Below, piece after piece: positions 1 through 5,900 of a stretch of DNA of 5,954 bases. The stretch is from Holdemanella porci (lineage in GTDB: Bacteria > Bacillota_I > Bacilli_A > Erysipelotrichales > Erysipelotrichaceae), in contig NZ_JAHQVB010000092.1 of assembly GCF_019052655.1 (NCBI RefSeq), forward strand, positions 1 through 5,954, read 5' to 3'. The notes under the pieces are model-generated. The model was not told where the DNA came from. It searched no databases and worked only from the letters and a program-made list of their open reading frames with translations. Each line of letters starts with the position of its first letter. Positions within the stretch are counted from its first letter, which is position 1. Made by a program: the position numbers and the translations under genes.

Positions 1-83
1 TAAAATCCCTATGACTTTTAAAGGTTGATTTATCCCTATCCAGTTTTATATATTCGTTTAAAGGGGCTTTTACTAAATATATA

Positions 84-114
84 GCACAGTACTTGACAAT
101 CTAAGGTAGTGTGC
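84..114. promoter_or_regulatory. Candidate PadR operator (inverted repeat over the -35 box)
   Basis: The left arm GCACAGTAC (84-92) and right arm GTAGTGTGC (106-114) are inverted copies matching at 8 of 9 positions, with the mismatch at 89/109. The 13-base centre contains the -35 hexamer, so a dimer bound here would block RNA polymerase. The promoter drives an operon that encodes a PadR-type repressor, and PadR proteins commonly repress their own operons through promoter-overlapping dyads. The symmetry is seen directly. Assignment to this PadR is inference. The arms do not show the ATGT-N8-ACAT pattern described for phenolic-acid PadR proteins, as expected for the short PadR subfamily seen here. 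Confidence 0.55.
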
Positions 115-121
115 ATATCAT
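93..121 (+). promoter_or_regulatory. Sigma-A type promoter of the flavodoxin-padR-HAAS operon
   Basis: A perfect -35 hexamer TTGACA (93-98) is followed by a 17-base spacer and a -10 hexamer TATCAT (116-121) that matches the consensus at 5 of 6 positions. Transcription would start near 127-129, giving a short leader of about 15 bases before the ATG at 143. That leader contains the ribosome binding site GAGGTGAT (132-139). This is the best promoter in the window and lies inside the inverted repeat described at 84-114. Confidence 0.75.
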
Positions 122-142
122 AATAGTGAATGAGGTGATATT

Positions 143-559
143 ATGAAGCCTAGAGCGGTCATTTATTGTTCTAAGCATGGCTCGACAAAAGAATATGCGC
201 AGTGTTTAGGTAAAAAAAAGAATCTTCCTGTGATTACGATTGACCATATTTCGGGATACTCTTTCCAAAATATTCCAGTGTATTTTTGTGGTTGGATTCG
301 TAATGGAAAAATCATGGGGTTGAATAAAGCTTCGAAATTATTTATGTGTGTTCAAGTAATTGGTGTGGGTGCCATTGAATATAATGAGGCGTATGAATTG
401 AAGTTAAAATACAAGAATGGGATTGTGAATCCAAATTTTAAGTATGTACAGTCGATTCGTAATCTTTCATTGACAACTTTGGAAAAGATGTATGTAGATG
501 TGTTTCAGCCATCATTAATGGGAAAGAACAGGGGTGAAACGCATGAATACTCAATTTAA
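143..559 (+). CDS. Flavodoxin-like domain protein (short)
   Basis: This 138-residue protein opens with a flavodoxin-type FMN phosphate-binding loop: a beta strand (AVIY, residues 5-8), then C-S-K-H-G-S-T (9-15), followed by a helix. Later segments FCGWIRNGKI (48-57) and QVIGVGAI (71-78) fit the second and third strand/loop regions of the Flavodoxin_5-like (HemG-like) group. Such proteins bind FMN and carry electrons or form part of an oxidoreductase, probably in the cytoplasm; the partner is unknown. No membrane segment or signal peptide is visible. It is slightly short for the fold, so the C-terminal helix may be reduced. The start is fixed by the only suitable ATG and a strong GAGGTGAT site 132-139. 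It is the first gene of the operon, and its last 17 bases overlap padR, which suggests translational coupling. The domain call is fairly firm; FMN binding and function are not shown. Confidence 0.72.
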   Translation: MKPRAVIYCSKHGSTKEYAQCLGKKKNLPVITIDHISGYSFQNIPVYFCGWIRNGKIMGLNKASKLFMCVQVIGVGAIEYNEAYELKLKYKNGIVNPNFKYVQSIRNLSLTTLEKMYVDVFQPSLMGKNRGETHEYSI

Positions 560-857
560 AAAAGGTGTTTTAGAGTTGATTGTATTAAAGGCTATTGTAT
601 CGGATGATCTATATGGGTATCAGCTTGTGTCTCGTATCAACGAGGTGATTCAAGTAAATGAAGGTACGATTTATCCTTTGTTGAAGCGATTGTCGAACGA
701 TCGTTTGTTGGAGTCTTATTTAAAAGAATCTACAGAGGGTCCTCCAAGAAAGTATTATCATATCACAAATTTAGGACTTGAAAGATATGATGCATTATTA
801 TCGGAGTGGACGGATTTTTCAGATAATGTAAATGCATATTTGAAAGGAGTGGAGTAG
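543..857 (+). CDS. PadR family transcriptional regulator
   Basis: This is a 104-residue winged-helix DNA-binding protein of the short PadR type. Visible hallmarks are the N-terminal MNTQFKKGVLELIVL (1-15), the YGYQL segment (24-28), the recognition-helix region EGTIYPLLKRL (40-50) and the wing GPPRKYYHIT (66-75) followed by a short dimerisation helix. I chose the ATG at 543 over an in-frame GTG at 534 because AGGGG (530-534) sits 8 bases before the ATG and the family normally begins MNTQFKKG. The length is normal for the subfamily. Its start overlaps the flavodoxin gene by 17 bases and it ends one base before the HAAS gene. It probably acts as a dimeric repressor of its own operon through the dyad at 84-114. 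The signal it senses cannot be read from the sequence; cell-envelope stress or drugs are typical for relatives in this context. Confidence 0.93.
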   Translation: MNTQFKKGVLELIVLKAIVSDDLYGYQLVSRINEVIQVNEGTIYPLLKRLSNDRLLESYLKESTEGPPRKYYHITNLGLERYDALLSEWTDFSDNVNAYLKGVE

Positions 858-858
858 A

Positions 859-1746
859 GTGTTAAAAAAGGAATTTTTGGATGTTTTAAATCAAAAGTTA
901 TCGTTGATTAGCGATAAAGAAAGAGAAGACATCCTATTAGAATATGGAACATACATTGATGACAAAATTGCCAGTGGTGTTGCTGAAGAAGAGGCGGTTG
1001 CTGGTTTTGGCGATGTGGATGAGTTGGTAAAAGAAATTTTAGATGCTTATAAGATCAATACGGATTCGATGGATCCATTTTCAAATCGTGCAGATAAAAC
1101 GATTGATAAGGTGTATGTGAAGGTAGAGGAATTATTTTCTAAGCTAGGTAATTTTTCGATGAATGAAATTTTTCACATTTTATTTGATGCGATTGTTTTA
1201 GTGTTGATTATGTTGATTGGAAAAGTCATTGTGGTTGATATATTATGCCAATTCTTATTGTCGATGATTTTTTCGTTCTTTGTCGGATTCTATATGATCA
1301 CAGATTTTATGCTGAGTCTATGTCGTATCCTATATTTATGTTTAGCCATTTATTTCTTTGTGAAAGTTATGGCTAAAAGAGTGGAGCGTTATCGTTTGCA
1401 TGCGCATAATGTCGGTGTGATGGATGATATCAAAGATACTTGGAATGATAATATTAAATCGAGTGATTTGCCTCCAACGCCTGAGCGTCCTTTGTATCAT
1501 GAAAGAAAGCCAAGACATCTTGAATCCGATGTCTTAAAGGTGATCTTAGTCTTGGCTATGATACCTGTAGCTTGTGTTTTGATTGGCAGTGGTATTGGTT
1601 TAGTGGTGTTAATTTATGTCAGTGCTATGTATGCCACAACAAGCGCTGGGTTATATTGTATGGATATTGCCTTTGTGTTAGGAAGTTTGGCAATACTATT
1701 GATGTTAGTTCGTGCTTGGCCTAAGAGGGTGGATACAAATGCGTAA
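859..1746 (+). CDS. HAAS domain (DUF1700) multi-pass membrane protein
   Basis: This 295-residue protein has an N-terminal helical HAAS/DUF1700 domain (about 3-63). It contains the typical F-L-x-x-L-x-x-x-L start, an EREDILLEYGTYIDDKIASG stretch (21-40), and the E-E-A-V-A-G-F-G-D-V-D-E-L-V-K-E-I-L ending. Hydrophobic segments follow at roughly 105-127, 131-150 and 153-170, then a charged cytoplasmic-type linker rich in P, R, H and K (172-222), and further segments at about 225-257 and 266-285. HAAS domains are typically encoded next to PadR regulators and are thought to transmit or receive signals with envelope proteins; the biochemical role is not established. The start is GTG at 859, supported by AAAGGAG at 843-849 with 9 bases of spacing and one base after the padR stop. 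The last 8 bases overlap the lipoprotein gene. Topology was estimated by eye. Confidence 0.85.
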   Translation: MLKKEFLDVLNQKLSLISDKEREDILLEYGTYIDDKIASGVAEEEAVAGFGDVDELVKEILDAYKINTDSMDPFSNRADKTIDKVYVKVEELFSKLGNFSMNEIFHILFDAIVLVLIMLIGKVIVVDILCQFLLSMIFSFFVGFYMITDFMLSLCRILYLCLAIYFFVKVMAKRVERYRLHAHNVGVMDDIKDTWNDNIKSSDLPPTPERPLYHERKPRHLESDVLKVILVLAMIPVACVLIGSGIGLVVLIYVSAMYATTSAGLYCMDIAFVLGSLAILLMLVRAWPKRVDTNA

Positions 1747-2209
1747 GTTAGGTTTATTACTTGTTGTTTCAATCTTATTATTTGTGTTTGGTTGTGGAAC
1801 TTTTGTATATGAATTGAGTCAAATTAGTCCAAATCAAATTGATTTGTCAAAAGAAACGCAGACTATGACAACGACAATGCCAGATAGCTGTCACTTATAT
1901 ACAAAGACGTATTTAAGTTCGGTTGGCGATGTACGTGTAGTTGTGGATGAAATGGTGGAAGATGATCAATTGCCAGATAATTCATTGGTGATCACATATC
2001 CTAAAATGCTTCATGTTGTGCAGGATGAGGATAAATTAGATTTGCAGATGGATGATTATGAGATGTCAAAGAATCTTCAAACCATATTTAATACGTTTAA
2101 ATCAAAGCGTTATGATGAGTATTGTGCAAAGAATGGTGAAATTCATGTGAGTATTCGTTATGGCAAGAGTTTAAAGGATAAAATCACATTCGTCGATGAC
2201 TACTATTAA
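1739..2209 (+). CDS. Small putative lipoprotein (possibly DUF4097-related)
   Basis: This 156-residue protein begins MRKLGLLLVVSILLFVFGCG. It has a short basic n-region, a hydrophobic core and a V-F-G-C lipobox-like site with the cysteine at residue 18, so it is likely exported, lipid-modified and held on the outer face of the membrane. The lipobox is acceptable but not ideal because phenylalanine is at -2. I preferred ATG 1739 over an in-frame GTG at 1712, because GAGGGTGG (1725-1732) precedes the ATG and the earlier start would add nine residues in front of the signal peptide. The exported part is rich in acidic residues. Its middle section, around SSVGDVRVVVDE and the following strand-like blocks, recalls DUF4097 beta-strand proteins that often follow PadR-HAAS pairs, but it is much shorter and the relation is only suggested. 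Overlap with the HAAS gene (8 bases) makes it part of the operon. Confidence 0.7.
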   Translation: MRKLGLLLVVSILLFVFGCGTFVYELSQISPNQIDLSKETQTMTTTMPDSCHLYTKTYLSSVGDVRVVVDEMVEDDQLPDNSLVITYPKMLHVVQDEDKLDLQMDDYEMSKNLQTIFNTFKSKRYDEYCAKNGEIHVSIRYGKSLKDKITFVDDYY

Positions 2210-2241
2210 GGAACAGTTTATACTGTTTCTTTTTGATTTTT
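2208..2241 (+). terminator. Rho-independent terminator closing the first operon
   Basis: Bases 2208-2217 pair with 2222-2231 as a continuous 10-bp stem with a single G:U pair, closed by a TTAT loop. The 3' arm runs into a T-rich tail (TTTTT ending at 2234, then GATTTTT to 2241). The hairpin begins at the stop codon of the lipoprotein gene, so it should end the flavodoxin-padR-HAAS-lipoprotein transcript. Confidence 0.85.
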
Positions 2242-2258
2242 AACAAGTGTGTTAAAAT
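2238..2258 (+). promoter_or_regulatory. Possible promoter/operator of the kinase-lspA unit
   Basis: Just after the terminator there is a perfect inverted repeat, TTTTAACA (2238-2245), AGTG, TGTTAAAA (2250-2257). A -10-like hexamer TAAAAT (2253-2258, 5 of 6 matches) overlaps its right arm. No good -35 box lies 16-18 bases upstream; the nearest resemblance, TTGATT at 2233-2238, leaves a spacer of only 14. A promoter is expected here because a strong terminator precedes and a new gene set follows. The palindrome could be a repressor or activator site, but the AT-rich arms could also be partly fortuitous. I cannot match it to a named regulator. Confidence 0.4.
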
Positions 2259-2264
2259 ACTGTT

Positions 2265-2408
2265 ATGGTGAAAAATAATAGAGACTGGAGTCATTTGTTG
2301 AGAATGATTCTGGTGGGTGATAAAAAGAAGTCAAATTCGCTAAGGAATTTAAAAAGGGGTAAAGTGACAAATACGCCTTTACGTAGAAAGCAGGATGTGA
2401 AACGATGA
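2265..2408 (+). CDS. Small basic ORF of 47 codons upstream of the kinase gene
   Basis: An open frame runs from ATG 2265 to TGA 2406-2408, and its stop overlaps the kinase start as ATGA, a classic coupling arrangement. The 47-residue product has 15 Lys/Arg and only 3 Asp residues. It has a short hydrophobic patch near residues 11-18 (L-L-R-M-I-L-V-G) and a basic tail containing L-R-R-K. I recognise no domain. There is no ribosome binding site before ATG 2265, which lies about 7 bases after the -10-like box, so translation there would be leaderless. A TTG at 2298 in the same frame has GGAG (2287-2290) at 7 bases and would give a 36-residue product. An open stretch of this length can arise by chance, so this could be untranslated leader. 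The frame and the overlap are seen; that it is a gene is inference. Confidence 0.4.
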   Translation: MVKNNRDWSHLLRMILVGDKKKSNSLRNLKRGKVTNTPLRRKQDVKR

Positions 2409-4000
2409 GTGATACGAATACGATGTCAACGAGTGCAAGGTTTGCGCAGATTGTATCTATATTAAGAAAGCATCATATCCAAAAGGGAATGGATCCCGTT
2501 AAGTTACGTATGATACTTGAAGACTTGGGTCCTACTTTCGTTAAGATTGGACAAATTATGTCGACAAGACAGGATCTATTTTCTGAGCGTTATTGTAAAG
2601 AGTTGATGAAGCTTCGCTCGCAGGCAAGTCACATGCCTTTTTCTATGGTTGAACAAATCATTCAAGAGACGTATGGCGATTTATTTCAAGAAGAGTTTGA
2701 AAGTATTGATGAGGTTTGTCTAGGTTCAGCATCTATTGCGCAGGTGCATGCAGCTACTTTGAAGTGTAAAAAACGAGTTGTACTTAAGATTCAGCGCCCT
2801 AAGATCTATGAGTGGATGGAACGTGACGTGGCCTTGTTAAGGAAGGCTGTTAAGATATTGAATCTTTCAGATATTGTATCAAGCGTAGTGGATCTAGATA
2901 TGGTCATCGATGAATTTTGGACAACCGCAAAACAGGAGATGGATTTTACGATTGAAGCGCAATTTGCGAAACGCTTTAAGAATGATTATAAGGATTGTAA
3001 GTTTATTGATGCGCCAAAGATTTATGATGAATATACAAGAAAGAATATTCTTGTGATGGAATATGTAGATGGCATTGAGATTAGTGATTCAAAAAAATTA
3101 GATGAACTGGGCTATGATCGTAGTGAGATAGCGGATAAATTGGCATTTAATTATATTTCACAGATTATTGAGAATGGTTTCTTTCATGCGGATCCGCATT
3201 CGGGAAATCTAAGAATTCGTGATAATCAAATCGTATGGATCGATTTTGGTATGATGGGCACTTTAGATGCGAATGAACGTGAAACGATGAAGGAGGCTGT
3301 TCGTGCAATTGCCTTGAGGGATACACAAAAATTAGTGGATTGTATCTTGATGATAGGGGATTGTAAAAAGGAGATTGATTATACGGCTTTTTGTGCGGAT
3401 ATGGATCGTTTTGTGAATCAATATTTGAGTGTTCCATATTCAGAGATCGATGTCGCCAAACTGATTCAGGATATGTTTTCGATTTGTCATGTATATTCGA
3501 TTTCTTTGCCTAAAGGCATTAGTATGTTAGCTCGTTCTATGATGACGATTGAAGGAACGTTAACTGCTTTAGATTCGAATATGAATACGATGAAGATTGC
3601 GATGAGTCATAAGACAAGTTTGACAAAAATTGATTGGGAGAAAGAAATAAAGTCGGGATTTAAGCGTGGTATTGATGCGCTTTCTCGTTCGGTTGATATT
3701 CCTGTGCAGGCAAGCGATGTGTTGAAGATGGTTCAAAGAGGACAGATCAAGGTCAATTTGAATCTAATGGGTTCTCAAGCTCCACTTGCGAAGATTGATC
3801 AGATGGTGAATCGTTTGATTGTATGTGTGTTGATTGCCGCTTTGGTTATGGGTTCAAGCTTGATTTGTACGACAAAGATGAAGCCGATGATTATGGGAAT
3901 ACCAGCACTTGGATTTTTTGGATACATCATTGCGATTGGGATGAGTGTATGGTTGTTTTTTAAGATGTTATTTTTGCATCGAAAAAACAAGTCATTTTAA
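2405..4000 (+). CDS. AarF/UbiB (ABC1/ADCK) family atypical kinase
   Basis: This 531-residue protein has the full ABC1/UbiB motif set: K-I-G-Q (47-50, the KxGQ motif), a GSASIAQVH nucleotide loop (107-115), the VAIK-type lysine K128, the ExD motif E178-x-D180, the catalytic loop HADPHSGN (261-268) and the metal-binding D-F-G (280-282). Two hydrophobic helices near 470-488 and 496-520 anchor the C-terminus in the membrane, as in UbiB. Family members bind ATP and act as atypical kinases or ATPases that help lipid-soluble quinone synthesis or membrane-lipid handling. No quinone gene is present in this window, so its substrate is open. The start ATG 2405 is supported by AGGATGTGA (2392-2400), a near-consensus site. 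It ends 11 bases before lspA. All key residues are present, so it should be active. The symbols aarF and ubiB are used for relatives, but orthology is not established. Confidence 0.93.
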   Translation: MSDTNTMSTSARFAQIVSILRKHHIQKGMDPVKLRMILEDLGPTFVKIGQIMSTRQDLFSERYCKELMKLRSQASHMPFSMVEQIIQETYGDLFQEEFESIDEVCLGSASIAQVHAATLKCKKRVVLKIQRPKIYEWMERDVALLRKAVKILNLSDIVSSVVDLDMVIDEFWTTAKQEMDFTIEAQFAKRFKNDYKDCKFIDAPKIYDEYTRKNILVMEYVDGIEISDSKKLDELGYDRSEIADKLAFNYISQIIENGFFHADPHSGNLRIRDNQIVWIDFGMMGTLDANERETMKEAVRAIALRDTQKLVDCILMIGDCKKEIDYTAFCADMDRFVNQYLSVPYSEIDVAKLIQDMFSICHVYSISLPKGISMLARSMMTIEGTLTALDSNMNTMKIAMSHKTSLTKIDWEKEIKSGFKRGIDALSRSVDIPVQASDVLKMVQRGQIKVNLNLMGSQAPLAKIDQMVNRLIVCVLIAALVMGSSLICTTKMKPMIMGIPALGFFGYIIAIGMSVWLFFKMLFLHRKNKSF

Positions 4001-4011
4001 AGGGGAAGTAT

Positions 4012-4506
4012 ATGAAAAAAGGTAAAACTACAGTGGCTTCACTATTGATTGTGTTGGTCACTTTGGGATTGGATCAATGGACAAAGTGGGCTATTGAGAA
4101 GTCTATCGCATTAAATGATTCGGTTGAAATGATCAATCATTTCTTTTATTTGACATATGTTCGAAATACAGGGGCAGGTTTTAGTATGTTTGCGGGAGCT
4201 GGAATGGGTTTCTTTGCCACACTTACCATTATTGCCTTAGTAGGTATGGTATATATGTTTTTTAAAACGAATGATTCGCGTTATCAGATTTGTTTATCTT
4301 TAGTTTTTTCGGGAGCTATTGGAAACTTTATCGATCGTATGACGCTAGGTTTTGTAAGAGACTTTTTTAGTTTCTATATTTTTGGCTATCCATTTCCCGT
4401 ATTTAATGTAGCGGATATCTGTATAACAGTGGGTATCGCATTAATATTAGTAAGTATGTTTATAGATGATAAGAAGGAGCAAGAGAGATGGAAACAAGAA
4501 TCTTAA
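4012..4506 (+). CDS. lspA: Lipoprotein signal peptidase (signal peptidase II)
   Basis: This 164-residue polytopic membrane aspartyl protease removes the signal peptide from diacylglyceryl-modified prolipoproteins just before the lipobox cysteine. Conserved family blocks are all visible: D-Q-W-T-K-W (21-26) at the end of the first membrane helix, R-N-T-G-A-G-F-S (51-58), G-A-I-G-N-F-I-D-R (101-109) with catalytic D108, and F-N-V-A-D (131-135) with catalytic D135. Four hydrophobic segments lie at about 7-22, 65-84, 92-108 and 130-151, and length is normal. The start is preceded by AGGGGAAG (4001-4008). Its last 19 bases overlap the pseudouridine synthase gene, the same neighbour order as lspA-ylyB in Bacillus. 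The lipoprotein encoded upstream at 1739 is a plausible substrate. Confidence 0.97.
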   Translation: MKKGKTTVASLLIVLVTLGLDQWTKWAIEKSIALNDSVEMINHFFYLTYVRNTGAGFSMFAGAGMGFFATLTIIALVGMVYMFFKTNDSRYQICLSLVFSGAIGNFIDRMTLGFVRDFFSFYIFGYPFPVFNVADICITVGIALILVSMFIDDKKEQERWKQES

Positions 4507-5402
4507 AGATAGATGGAGATACTAAATTGGATCGTTTGGATAAGGTTCTTGCGGAAAAATTGGATTTTTCACGTAAGAGAATTAAGGATTTATTGGACGA
4601 AGGAAATGTCTTGGTCAATCAAAAGGTGATGAAGGCAAGTTATAAAGTTAGCGTAGGAGATGAAATCGCGGTTTCTATTCCTGAACTAGATTCCACGGAA
4701 GTTCTTCCTGAACCAATTGATTTGAATATTGTATATGAGGATCATGATATTATTGTGATCAATAAGTCAAAGGGCATGGTTGTGCATCCAGCTCCTGGTC
4801 ATTATTCTGGGACTTTAGTGAATGCGTTGTTGTATCATTGTAAAGATTTGAGTGGTATTAATGGGGTGATGCGTCCAGGTATCGTACATCGTATTGATAA
4901 GGATACGTCAGGATTATTGGTTGTTGCCAAGAATGATGTGGCCCATGAATCTTTAAGTCAGCAATTACAGGATAAAACGTGTCATCGTGAATATGTAGCT
5001 ATTGTACATAATCCTTTTACGCACGAGCATGGTACGATTTATGCACCAATTGGTCGTGATGAAAAGGATCGTCAGAAAATGGCGGTTACCGCAAATAATT
5101 CGAAGGATGCGATTACACATTTTACAGTATTAGAAAACTTCAAGAAATTTGCGTATATCAAGTGTCAGTTAGAGACAGGTAGAACACATCAGATTCGTGT
5201 TCATATGCAGTATATTGAACATCCAATCGCAGGAGATCCCAAGTATGGTCCTAGAAAAACAATTCAGGCCAATGGTCAGTTGTTGCATGCATGTGCGTTG
5301 GAATTTGTGCATCCTACGACAAAGGAAAAGATGCGTTTTGAGATTGGTTTAGAACCTACTTTTGAAAGAGTTTTAAATGAACTTAGAAAAGGGGAAGAAT
5401 AA
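4488..5402 (+). CDS. rluD: RluD-family (RluA-type) 23S rRNA pseudouridine synthase
   Basis: This 304-residue cytoplasmic enzyme isomerises uridine to pseudouridine in RNA, most likely in 23S rRNA. An N-terminal S4 RNA-binding domain (about 14-62, with L-D-K-V-L-A and [13 protein letters not shown]) precedes the catalytic domain. That domain shows [10 protein letters not shown] (92-101), the active-site motif H-R-I-D-K-D-T-S-G (134-142) with catalytic D137, the [12 protein letters not shown] block (228-239) and G-D-P-K-Y-G (249-254). Length is normal for the RluD/YlyB group. The start is ATG 4488, with AAGGAG at 4474-4479 and 8 bases of spacing, inside the end of lspA. Its stop shares a base with the next start (TAATG). 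The position following lspA matches Bacillus ylyB. The exact target uridines cannot be read from sequence, so the rluD symbol is a subfamily label. Confidence 0.94.
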   Translation: METRILKIDGDTKLDRLDKVLAEKLDFSRKRIKDLLDEGNVLVNQKVMKASYKVSVGDEIAVSIPELDSTEVLPEPIDLNIVYEDHDIIVINKSKGMVVHPAPGHYSGTLVNALLYHCKDLSGINGVMRPGIVHRIDKDTSGLLVVAKNDVAHESLSQQLQDKTCHREYVAIVHNPFTHEHGTIYAPIGRDEKDRQKMAVTANNSKDAITHFTVLENFKKFAYIKCQLETGRTHQIRVHMQYIEHPIAGDPKYGPRKTIQANGQLLHACALEFVHPTTKEKMRFEIGLEPTFERVLNELRKGEE

Positions 5403-5881
5403 TGCGTGATGATGTATTAAGTTGGAATCAATATTTTATGGGCATGGCTCATTTGAGTGCAAAGCGTTCAAAGGATCCAAATACGCGTGTAGGAGCTTGT
5501 ATAGTCAATCCTCAAAAAAGAGTGGTTGGACTTGGATACAATGGTTTTCCTTATGGTTGCGAAGATGAGGAGTTTCCTTGGGATCGAGATGGTGAATTTC
5601 TCGAGACTAAGTATCCCTATGTTGTGCATGCTGAATTGAATGCAATCTTAAATAGCATTCAAGACCTTCATGGTTGTACTTTATATGTATCGTTATTTCC
5701 TTGTAATGAATGTGCAAAGGCCATTATTCAGGCTGGTATTTCTTGCGTAGTATATGAAAGTGATAAGTATGATGGAACTGAAGGTAATATTGCGAGTAAG
5801 CGAATGTTTCATGAGGCGGGAGTAAAGCTTGTACAGCTTCCTTATGAGATTGATGTAGAAACAAAAATCAGTGAGCGTTAA
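5402..5881 (+). CDS. dCMP deaminase (deoxycytidylate deaminase family)
   Basis: This 159-residue zinc enzyme converts dCMP to dUMP, feeding thymidylate synthesis. The zinc and catalytic residues are H76 and E78 in V-H-A-E-L-N-A and C101/C104 in P-C-N-E-C-A-K. The family-specific segments D-P-N-T-R-V-G-A (25-32), G-Y-N-G-F-P (45-50) and the acidic E-F-P-W-D-R-D-G block (57-64) favour dCMP deaminase over cytidine, tRNA or guanine deaminases. The Bacillus relative is called comEB, a name that does not imply competence here. Start ATG 5402 overlaps the preceding stop by one base, with AGGGG at 5390-5394, so it is coupled to the pseudouridine synthase gene. Length and motifs look intact. Allosteric control by dCTP/dTTP is known for some members, but I cannot judge it here. 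Confidence 0.93.
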   Translation: MRDDVLSWNQYFMGMAHLSAKRSKDPNTRVGACIVNPQKRVVGLGYNGFPYGCEDEEFPWDRDGEFLETKYPYVVHAELNAILNSIQDLHGCTLYVSLFPCNECAKAIIQAGISCVVYESDKYDGTEGNIASKRMFHEAGVKLVQLPYEIDVETKISER

Positions 5882-5900
5882 GTCATCCAATTAGATGACT
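5881..5900 (+). terminator. 3' hairpin after the deaminase gene, weak terminator candidate
   Basis: AGTCATC (5881-5887) and GATGACT (5894-5900) form a perfect 7-bp stem with a CAATTA loop, starting at the last base of the deaminase stop codon. No U-tract follows (the next bases are GATGTTAGC), so this is not a textbook intrinsic terminator. It may end the transcript inefficiently, protect its 3' end, or mark a boundary with the following unassigned sequence. Confidence 0.4.

Noticed and set aside
5..66. Short direct repeats: ATCCCTAT at 5-12 and 32-39, TTTAAAGG at 17-24 and 57-64
   Set aside because: Two copies of 8-base words in AT-rich sequence can occur by chance, their spacing differs (27 and 40), and they do not form a hairpin or known site. 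I see no gene or terminator in 1-83.
534..542. Earlier GTG start for the PadR gene
   Set aside because: It would add M-K-R before the conserved MNTQFKKG start and would use part of the AGGGG ribosome binding site as coding sequence; ATG 543 is better placed.
1712..1738. Earlier GTG start for the lipoprotein gene
   Set aside because: It has no suitable ribosome binding site and would put nine extra residues, including a tryptophan, ahead of a normal signal peptide; ATG 1739 has a good site.
2265..2430. Small ORF as a frameshifted N-terminus of the kinase
   Set aside because: The kinase N-terminus is already complete for the family, with KxGQ near residue 50, and has its own near-consensus ribosome binding site, so no missing 5' part needs explaining.
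3165..3437. Minus-strand open frame of 90 codons
   Set aside because: It lies wholly inside the well-supported kinase gene, opposite its catalytic region, and its translation shows no domain and has low-complexity composition. It is a shadow frame.
3799..3990. Minus-strand open frame of 63 codons
   Set aside because: It is antisense to the kinase's membrane helices; its hydrophobic look is a by-product of the sense codons and it has no independent support.
5693..5890. Minus-strand open frame of 65 codons, with a TTGACT box further upstream on the minus strand (5928-5923)
   Set aside because: It is antisense to the zinc-binding half of dCMP deaminase. The promoter-like match has a poor -10 (TAACAT), and no family resemblance is visible.
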